Source of the DNA: Flavobacteriales bacterium
Lineage (GTDB): Bacteria; Bacteroidota; Bacteroidia; Flavobacteriales_F; PHOS-HE28
Assembly: GCA_016787995.1 (NCBI GenBank)
Contig: JAEUTB010000172.1
Location: 1 to 36,518 of the forward strand
Reading direction: 5' to 3'
DNA length: 36,518 nucleotides
In this document: positions 31,131 to 36,518 of the stretch, piece by piece
Layout of the letters: every line of letters starts with the position of its first letter
How positions within the stretch are numbered: the stretch's first letter is position 1
Program-made: the position numbers and the translations under genes
Notes under the pieces: generated by a model
Told to the model about the DNA's origin: nothing
Database searches by the model: none
What the model saw: the letters and a program-made list of their open reading frames with translations, nothing else

Positions 31131-32846
31131 TCATGGCATGCTGAAGTATTCGGCCAGGGGACCGAGGGCCAGCGCGGGGAAGAAGCTGAGCGCGGCCAGG
31201 ATGAAGATCAAGGCGAAGGTGAGCGCGCCGAAGGTGGGCGTGTCGGTGCTCAGCGTGCCGCCGCCGGCCGGCACCACCTTCTTGGCGGCGAGGAGCCCGG
31301 CGATGGCCAGCGGACCGATGATGGGCAGGTAGCGACCCAGGATCAGCACCAGGCCGGTGAGGAAGTTCCAGAAGAAATTGTTGTCGCCCAGGCCCTCGAA
31401 GCCGCTGCCGTTGTTGGCCGCCGCGCTCGTGTTCTCATACAGCATCTCGCTGAAGCCGTGTGGACCGGGGTTGTTGAGCCAGTTGGCCGGGGCGACCGTC
31501 CACGCGGCGTCGCCGTGGTGGGTGTTCGTGTAGCTGGCGATGGCCGTGGCCACCAGGATCAGGAAGGGGTGCAGCAAGGCGATGAGCGTGGCGATCTTCA
31601 CTTCACGCGCCTCCACCTTGCGGCCCAGCAGTTCCGGCGTGCGGCCCACCATGAGCCCGGCGATGAACACGCCGATGATGATGAAGATGTAGTAGTTGAG
31701 GAAGCCCACGCCCACGCCGCCGTAAAAGGCGTTGATCATCATGTCCAGCATCTGCAGGGCGCCGCTCAGCGGGGTCATGCTGTCGTGCATGGCATTCACG
31801 CTGCCGTTGCTGGTGGCGGTGGTGGCGATGCCCCAGAAGGCCGAGGCCTCCGCACCGAAGCGCACCTCCTTGCCCTCCATGCTGCCCATCGGCTGTTCGA
31901 TGCCCATGGCGGCGATGGCCGGGTTGCCGGCGCGTTCGGCCAGGATGGAGCCCGCGCTGAAGAGCACGAAACCGGTGGTCATCACGCCGAAGACCGTCCA
32001 TGAAAGTCTACGGTTGTTCAGGTAGAAGCCCAAGGCGAAGACCAGCGCAATGGGGATGAGGATGATGCTGATCGTCTCCACCATGTTGGTGAGGTAGTCG
32101 GGGTTCTCCAACGGATGGGAGCTGTTCACGCCGAAGAAGCCGCCGCCGTTGGTGCCCAGCTGCTTGATGGCGATCATCGCCGCAGCGGGGCCTTGCGTGA
32201 TCTGCTGTTCCGCGCCTTCCAGCGTGGTCACCGTGCTGCGGCCATCGAAGGTCATGGGCGTGCCGCGCACCACCAGGATACAGGCCAGCACCAGCGAGAG
32301 CGGCAGGAGAATGCGCGTGATGCTGCGCGTGAAGTACATCCAGAAGTTGCCAAGCGCGGTGGTGGTGCGCTGCTGCATCGCCTTGAACAGAGCGGCCAAC
32401 GCGGCCATGCCCGTGGCGGCGCTCACGAACTGGAAGAACATCACCACGAAGAGCTGGGTGAAGTAGGTGAGGCCGCTCTCGCCGCTGTAGTGCTGCAGGT
32501 TGCAGTTCACCACGAAGCTGATCACGGTGTTGAAGGCGAGGTCGGGCGTCTGGCCCGCGTTGCCGTCGGGGTTCAATGGCAGCTTGTCCTGGAAGATCAG
32601 GGCGAAGAAGCCGTAGACGAACCAGATCAGGTTGATGGTGAGCAGCGCTTTCAAATGCTGCTTCCAGGTCATCTCCTGGGTCGCATCCACCCCGGCGAGG
32701 CGGTAGATGCCACGTTCAACGGGAAGCAGGAAGTCGCTCCAGTGCTTCTCGCCCCTGTAAACGCGGGCGATGTAACGCCCTAGGGGGATGGCCAGCACCA
32801 GGGTGAGGCCGTACATGGCGATGACGCCAAGCAGTTCAGTATTCAT
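31131..32846 (-). CDS. kdpA: K+-transporting ATPase subunit A
   Basis: A 571-residue membrane protein of the potassium-channel-like KdpA family, of normal length. Selectivity-filter regions are visible as [47 protein letters not shown] and NNGSGFEGL. It forms the K+ translocation path of KdpFABC, a high-affinity scavenging system induced at low K+. It lies 44 bases after kdpF. Confidence 0.97.
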   Translation of the reverse strand: MNTELLGVIAMYGLTLVLAIPLGRYIARVYRGEKHWSDFLLPVERGIYRLAGVDATQEMTWKQHLKALLTINLIWFVYGFFALIFQDKLPLNPDGNAGQTPDLAFNTVISFVVNCNLQHYSGESGLTYFTQLFVVMFFQFVSAATGMAALAALFKAMQQRTTTALGNFWMYFTRSITRILLPLSLVLACILVVRGTPMTFDGRSTVTTLEGAEQQITQGPAAAMIAIKQLGTNGGGFFGVNSSHPLENPDYLTNMVETISIILIPIALVFALGFYLNNRRLSWTVFGVMTTGFVLFSAGSILAERAGNPAIAAMGIEQPMGSMEGKEVRFGAEASAFWGIATTATSNGSVNAMHDSMTPLSGALQMLDMMINAFYGGVGVGFLNYYIFIIIGVFIAGLMVGRTPELLGRKVEAREVKIATLIALLHPFLILVATAIASYTNTHHGDAAWTVAPANWLNNPGPHGFSEMLYENTSAAANNGSGFEGLGDNNFFWNFLTGLVLILGRYLPIIGPLAIAGLLAAKKVVPAGGGTLSTDTPTFGALTFALIFILAALSFFPALALGPLAEYFSMP

Positions 32847-32890
32847 TGGTCGTGGTCCATTGAGTTGTCACGCTGAGTGCTGTCGAAGCG

Positions 32891-32971
32891 TCAGTATTTC
32901 TCGGGTTTCAGCAGCACATGCAGCAGGTAGCCGAACACGGCGACGCAGATGAGGAGGAGGGCGGTGAACAT
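32891..32971 (-). CDS. kdpF: K+-transporting ATPase subunit F
   Basis: A 26-residue single-span peptide, MFTALLLICVAVFGYLLHVL followed by LKPEKY. The pattern YLxxxLLxPExY/F and position just before kdpA are those of KdpF, the lipid-like stabilising subunit. It begins four bases after the stop of the 31-residue peptide. Confidence 0.88.
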   Translation of the reverse strand: MFTALLLICVAVFGYLLHVLLKPEKY

Positions 32972-32975
32972 GGTG

Positions 32976-33071
32976 TCAGATCTTTTCGAACCACTTGGTC
33001 GCCTTGAAGAAGGACCAGAAGCACACCAGACCGGTGGCAAGCAGGAGGAGGGTGATCAGGGTGGCGCTCAT
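32976..33071 (-). CDS. small single-span membrane peptide before kdpF
   Basis: A 31-residue peptide: one hydrophobic segment (LITLLLLATGLVCFWSF) followed by basic and aromatic residues FKATKWFEKI. It has an ATG start and lies four bases before kdpF on the same strand, within the presumed kdp transcript. It resembles KdpF in size and topology but lacks the YLxxxLLxPE tail. Function unknown; an extra regulatory or structural peptide of the Kdp complex is possible. Confidence 0.6.
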   Translation of the reverse strand: MSATLITLLLLATGLVCFWSFFKATKWFEKI

Positions 33072-33167
33072 GGCGTTCCGGGGTTGCGGAACGCACCTGA
33101 CGAAGCCGATGCCAGGATCGGATCGGATCGCTGAAGGTGTTGCTGGATCTGAGTTTCCAGCATTGGG

Positions 33168-33183
33168 GCCGACCAACTGCCAA
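33168..33183 (-). promoter_or_regulatory. possible sigma-54 promoter of the kdp genes
   Basis: Minus strand TTGGCAG...GGC: a good -24 half (TTGGCA) and GG-N10-GC spacing, but a poor -12 half (CGGCC in place of TTGCA). It lies about 97 bases before the small peptide start, which suits a cluster whose regulator is a sigma-54 activator. The match is partial. Confidence 0.3.
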
Positions 33184-33187
33184 CCTA

Positions 33188-33212
33188 GCACCCTACCGAA
33201 ATGGAAGGGTGC
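33188..33212. repeat. dyad upstream of the kdp promoter region
   Basis: GCACCCT (33188-33194) and AGGGTGC (33206-33212) are perfect inverted arms separated by 11 bases, in the gap between the regulator stop and the small peptide. It may be a binding site for the NtrC-type regulator or a transcript hairpin after that gene; no T tract is present. Confidence 0.5.
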
Positions 33213-33229
33213 ATTTCAGGAATGGAAGA

Positions 33230-34552
33230 CTACAGGTCGTACTTCTTCACCTTCGCGTACAACGTGGTGAGGCCGATCCCCAGGAGTTCGGCGGCCAGCG
33301 TTTTGTTGCCACCAGTGTGGTGCAGCACGCGGCGGATATGCTCCTGTTCCACGCGCTCCAGTTCGTAGATCGATCCGAGCTTCTGCTCCGGCTCACCTTG
33401 CAACTCCAGCGGCAGTGAAGCGAGGTCCAGCATCGGCCCATCACACAGGATGCACGCGCGCTCGATGACGTTACGCAGCTCACGTACATGGCCCGGCCAA
33501 GTGTGCGCCAACAGCCGGTCCTTCACACTATCGTCCATGCCGGTGATGGACTTCTTCAACTTGAAAGCGAACCGCTCGATGAAGACCTGTGCCAACAGGG
33601 GAATGTCGGCCTTACGTTCAACGAGCGCGGGAATGCGCAGGGCAAAGGCCGCGAGACGGAAATAGAGATCCTGCCGGAAGCGGCCCTCGGCACCCTCGCG
33701 CTGGAGATCGCGATGCGTGGCCGCGATGATGCGCACATCTGCTTTCTGCGGCACGGTATCGCCCACGCGCAGGAAGTCGCCGGTCTCCAATACCCGCAGC
33801 AACTTGGCTTGCATGGCGGGACTGAGTTCGCCCACTTCGTCGAGGAAGAGCGTACCGCCTTTCGCCGCCTCGATCAGTCCCTTCTTGTCCTTTATGGCCC
33901 CCGTGAACGCACCGGCCACATGACCGAAGAGCTCGCTTTCGAGCAGGTCGTTGCTGAAGGCGCTGCAGTTCAGTGCGAGCATGGGCTTGGCGGAGCGCGC
34001 ACTCGAAGCGTGGATCGCGTTCGCGAAGACCTCCTTTCCGGTGCCCGTCGCACCGGTAAGCAGTACCACGGCATCGGTGGGCGCCACTTTGCGCGCTAAC
34101 GCCACCACCTGCTGGATCGCGGGCGTTCGACCGGTCACCGTCCCGAACGGATCGTCGCGCTGGGGTTCCACATGGCGCTGGGCAAGGGCTTTCTCCAACG
34201 CTTTGCTTACCGTGGGGATCAGCTTGTCATTGTCATCGCCCTTTACCAGGTAGTGGAAGGCGCCGTTCTGCACCGCCTGCACGGCATCGTGTATCGTCCC
34301 GAACGCCGTGAACACGATCACCTCAGCATCGGGCTGCTGGCTTTTGATCGCTTTGGTCAACTCCACCCCGTTCGCGTCAGGGAGCTTCACGTCACAGAGC
34401 ACCACATGGAAGTGATGTGCCTTCAGCTGCTGCATGGCGTGTGCTCCGGTCTCGGCCGTGGACACCGCATAACCCTCGCTCACGAAGAGCCGATGCAGCA
34501 TATTGCGCAGCTGGGGTTCATCGTCGATGATGAGGAGTGAAGGGAGCTTCAT
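33230..34552 (-). CDS. sigma-54-dependent response regulator of the kdp cluster
   Basis: A 440-residue NtrC-type regulator. Receiver domain (1-120) with acidic pair Asp10-Asp11 and phospho-acceptor Asp54 (VVLCDVKLPD). AAA+ domain with Walker A TGATGTGKE, the sigma-54 contact loop GAFTGA and Walker B GGTLFLDEVGEL. A Fis-type helix-turn-helix at the C-terminus (GGNKTLAAELLGIGLTTLYAKV). The start MKLPSLLIIDDE is the natural receiver start. It replaces the OmpR-type KdpE usually found with KdpD, and lies directly upstream of the kdp genes on the same strand. Confidence 0.93.
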   Translation of the reverse strand: MKLPSLLIIDDEPQLRNMLHRLFVSEGYAVSTAETGAHAMQQLKAHHFHVVLCDVKLPDANGVELTKAIKSQQPDAEVIVFTAFGTIHDAVQAVQNGAFHYLVKGDDNDKLIPTVSKALEKALAQRHVEPQRDDPFGTVTGRTPAIQQVVALARKVAPTDAVVLLTGATGTGKEVFANAIHASSARSAKPMLALNCSAFSNDLLESELFGHVAGAFTGAIKDKKGLIEAAKGGTLFLDEVGELSPAMQAKLLRVLETGDFLRVGDTVPQKADVRIIAATHRDLQREGAEGRFRQDLYFRLAAFALRIPALVERKADIPLLAQVFIERFAFKLKKSITGMDDSVKDRLLAHTWPGHVRELRNVIERACILCDGPMLDLASLPLELQGEPEQKLGSIYELERVEQEHIRRVLHHTGGNKTLAAELLGIGLTTLYAKVKKYDL

Positions 34553-34559
34553 CAGGGTA

Positions 34560-34567
34560 CAAAGTTC
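34560..34567 (-). promoter_or_regulatory. candidate -7 box of the response regulator gene
   Basis: Minus strand GAACTTTG, seven bases before the ATG at 34552, with ATG in place of TTG 19 bases upstream. It is a weak match to TTG-N19-TAnnTTTG. No Crp-type dyad lies at the spacing seen at the sulfur promoters. Confidence 0.3.
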
Positions 34568-34677
34568 AGGGAATGATCCATGCACCCATCCGGAACGCAT
34601 CCGAAAGTCGCTTCATGATGGCGCTCTAAGCCTTATAAAGCCTTCGCGCCATCTGTTCGATCAACGGGGCCTTGGGA

Positions 34678-35025
34678 TCAGCTGCCCGTATGGTCTACCA
34701 CGGCCGGCCCTGTGATCGGTGATGGACCAACTGGATAGTACTGGTTCAATTGCCGACGTAGCGTCATGTAGCGATAGATCCCGAACAGGATGAAGATGAC
34801 GCTCAAGCACAATGCCGTGTAGCCAGCCCAACGGATACGACCGAAGTCTTCCATCTGGAGCAATGCCAAGCCTCCCACGAGCAGGTACAAGGTGGAGCGG
34901 ATGTAACTGAGCAGCGTGCGTTCGTTGGCCAGGCGCGTGCGGATCAGCGCCAGGTGGTCGCGGAGGATCAACTCCTCTTTCAATTCATAGTCCCGATCTA
35001 CCGGGATCATCGAAATGCGCCGCAT
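34678..35025 (-). CDS. DUF202 membrane protein
   Basis: A 115-residue protein with the family motif LANERTLLSYIRSTLYLLVGGLALL and two membrane segments (about 45-62 and 67-85). Function of the family in bacteria is unknown. The first ATG at 35025 is used; a second at 35010 (MIPVDRDYELKEE) is also possible. It is on the same strand as the kdp cluster but 125 bases upstream of the regulator start, and may be independent. Confidence 0.8.
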   Translation of the reverse strand: MRRISMIPVDRDYELKEELILRDHLALIRTRLANERTLLSYIRSTLYLLVGGLALLQMEDFGRIRWAGYTALCLSVIFILFGIYRYMTLRRQLNQYYPVGPSPITGPAVVDHTGS

Positions 35026-35131
35026 GGTATCAGGTTCGACTGAGTGCGCAAGTTACCCATCGACAGGGCTTCCCGCGAAAGGGGATCCTGATCCGTTCAC
35101 ACATGGCATATACATTCCCTAAGGCATCAAC

Positions 35132-35160
35132 GAAAAGGACCCGACCGAAGCCGGGTCCTT
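35132..35160 (-). terminator. intrinsic terminator after the MBL-rhodanese gene
   Basis: Minus strand: AAGGACCCG, 8-base loop, CGGGTCCTT then further T bases (TTTTCG read through the stem end). A perfect 9-bp stem 20 bases after the stop at 35180. Confidence 0.7.
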
Positions 35161-35179
35161 CCATGCGTTCGATGTCCGA

Positions 35180-36517
35180 TCACAACAAGGTCGTCGGACA
35201 CACGTACTCCGTCACTTTCACGCCGGTCTTCTTGATGCCGTTGAAGCCGCTCTCCACATCCACGAAGTCGTCCCAACCGCGGGCCTTCAAGATGCTCGCA
35301 GCGATCATGCTGCGGTAGCCACCGGCGCAGTGGAGGATGAAGGGCTTGTCCCTCGGGAACTCCGCGAGGTGATCGTTGATCCGGTTGAGCGGCACGTTGA
35401 TGGCGCCTTCCACATGCTCGCTGTCGAACTCGCTCTTCTTGCGCACATCGAAGACAAGGGGCTTGCTGGAGAACCGTGCCGCGAATTCCTCCGCGCTGAT
35501 CCGTGCGACGCTATCCACCTCCTTGCCGGCGCTTTTCCATGTCTCGAACCCGCCTTCCAAGTGGCCGATCGTGTTATCATAACCCACACGGCTCAACCGG
35601 ATGATGCTCTCTTCTTCTTTGCCTGGCTCGGTCACGAGCAATATCGCCTGTTTGATATCGGTGATCATCTCGCCCACCCACATGGCGAAGTTGCTGTCCA
35701 GGCCGATGTTGATGCTGTTTGGGATGAACCCTTGAGCGAACACCGTGGCTGGTCGCGTATCCAGGATGAGCGGACGTTCTTCATTGGCCACCACCTCGAA
35801 GTCGTTCGCGTTGAGCGCCCGTTTGCCGCGTACCATCACGGTATCCAGGCTTTCGTAGCCCTGGATGTTCATCAGCACGTTCTTCGGGAAGTAGCCCGGA
35901 GGCGGTGTGAGTCCGGTGAGCAGTGCCTTCTTGAACTCATCCTTCGTGAGCTTCGGATCCAACGCGTAGTTGGTGCGCTTCTGGTTGCCCAGGGTATCCG
36001 TGGTCTCCTTGCTCATCATCTTGCCGCACGCACTGCCGGCCCCGTGGTTCGGGTACACGATCAGGTCATCGCTCAACGGCATGATCTTGTTGCGCAGCGA
36101 ATCGAACAGGTACCCGGCGAGCTTGTCCTCCGTGAGGTCCGCGATCACGTGCTGTGCCAAGTCGGGGCGACCGACATCACCGATGAAGAGGGTGTCGCCG
36201 GTGATGATGCCGTGCTCCTTGCCGTTCTCATCGATCACCAGGTAGGTGGTGCTTTCCATGGTATGGCCGGGCGTATGGATCGCCTTCACCTTCGCCTTGC
36301 CCACGTTGAAGACTTCCCCATCCGTGGCCACGTGCGCGGTGAATCCGGGCTTCGCCGTGGGGCCGTAAACGATGGTCGCTCCGGTCTTCTTCGCCAGGTC
36401 CAGGTGACCGCTCACGAAGTCGGCGTGGAAGTGTGTTTCGAAGACGTACTTGATCCGGGCGTGGTCCGCCTCGGCGCGGTCGATGTAGGGCTGTACTTCG
36501 CGCAGTGGGTCGAAGAT
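35180..36517 (-). CDS. metallo-beta-lactamase / double rhodanese protein, 5' end outside window
   Basis: The frame is open to the window edge (IFDPLREVQPYIDRAEADHA...), so the GTG at 36415 is not the true start. The metallo-hydrolase part has ETHFHADFVSGH, HTPGHTMES and TGDTLFIGDVGRPDL, the ETHE1/glyoxalase-II-like set. Two rhodanese domains follow: the first (LDTRPATVFAQGFIP) lacks a catalytic Cys at LLVTEPGKEEE; the second has CAGGYRS and ends VTEYVCPTTLL. Such fusions are persulfide dioxygenase-like or polysulfide-handling proteins: they oxidise glutathione-type persulfides to sulfite and pass sulfane sulfur. This fits the sulfur genes at the other end of the window. Confidence 0.88.
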   Translation of the reverse strand: MFDPLREVQPYIDRAEADHARIKYVFETHFHADFVSGHLDLAKKTGATIVYGPTAKPGFTAHVATDGEVFNVGKAKVKAIHTPGHTMESTTYLVIDENGKEHGIITGDTLFIGDVGRPDLAQHVIADLTEDKLAGYLFDSLRNKIMPLSDDLIVYPNHGAGSACGKMMSKETTDTLGNQKRTNYALDPKLTKDEFKKALLTGLTPPPGYFPKNVLMNIQGYESLDTVMVRGKRALNANDFEVVANEERPLILDTRPATVFAQGFIPNSINIGLDSNFAMWVGEMITDIKQAILLVTEPGKEEESIIRLSRVGYDNTIGHLEGGFETWKSAGKEVDSVARISAEEFAARFSSKPLVFDVRKKSEFDSEHVEGAINVPLNRINDHLAEFPRDKPFILHCAGGYRSMIAASILKARGWDDFVDVESGFNGIKKTGVKVTEYVCPTTLL

Positions 36518-36518
36518 G

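Noticed and set aside
29515-31332. 605-codon open frame on the plus strand opposite kdpB and kdpA
   Set aside because: Shadow frame of high-GC genes; it crosses two genes and their spacer and has no domain.
34631-34647. AAGCCTT direct repeat upstream of the response regulator
   Set aside because: Two short copies three bases apart form no dyad and have no clear link to a promoter or terminator.

Overview
The window reads as a piece of a high-GC Bacteroidota chromosome, probably from the Flavobacteriales side. Three things point there: the best promoters have a TTG...TAnnTTTG layout instead of -35/-10 boxes, the heavy-metal RND pump is fused to its own TolC-type channel, and the kdp operon carries a porin, a split KdpD and an NtrC-type regulator. 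It is tightly packed with protein genes. No rRNA, tRNA, CRISPR array, transposase or integrase was seen, and no gene-free stretch exceeds 300 bases; the longest gap is 237 bases, before the second arsR.

Plus strand, 1-5161: sulfur genes and relatives. These are a 5'-truncated SoxB-like thiosulfohydrolase, an exported DsrE-like protein, an outer-membrane porin, two small rhodaneses (one a lipoprotein) separated by a clear terminator, and an exported acetolactate-decarboxylase-like protein.

Plus strand, 5190-17781: an arsenic/metal island. The first unit is arsR1-arsM-arsC-like-acr3. The second is an apparently continuous 14-gene operon: arsR2, a small CxxC thioredoxin, a rhodanese with a di-cysteine tail, ArsP permease, FmdE-domain lipoprotein, thioredoxin-like lipoprotein, CcdA/ArsG-like transporter, DinB-like protein, DoxX, ChrA, a monohaem cytochrome lipoprotein, PAP2 phosphatase, an MFS-rhodanese fusion, and a second decarboxylase-like paralogue. 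The two paralogues flank the island in the same orientation. The expected flow is reduction of arsenate, methylation of arsenite by ArsM, and export of inorganic arsenite by Acr3 and of methylated arsenicals by ArsP, with thiol and sulfane-sulfur proteins in support.

Minus strand, 24423-17815: a metal-efflux operon with a visible Bacteroidota promoter. Its order is a His-rich small protein, the CusA-TolC fusion, a CusB-type adaptor lipoprotein and a haem-binding-domain protein.

Minus strand, 34552-24499: the potassium-scavenging kdp cluster. Its order is a sigma-54-type response regulator, a 31-residue membrane peptide, kdpF, kdpA, kdpB, kdpC, porin, KdpD sensor half and a separate histidine kinase. 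Beyond it lie a DUF202 membrane protein and a 5'-truncated metallo-beta-lactamase/double-rhodanese protein that returns to the sulfane-sulfur theme.

The strongest new signals are regulatory. Three promoters (dsrE-like, first rhodanese, arsR2) carry a GTGA-N6-TCAC dyad at exactly the same distance from a TTTG -7 box, which suggests a Crp/Fnr-type activator linking sulfur and arsenic genes. Both arsR promoters carry ATCG-N8-CGAT dyads that overlap the promoter core.
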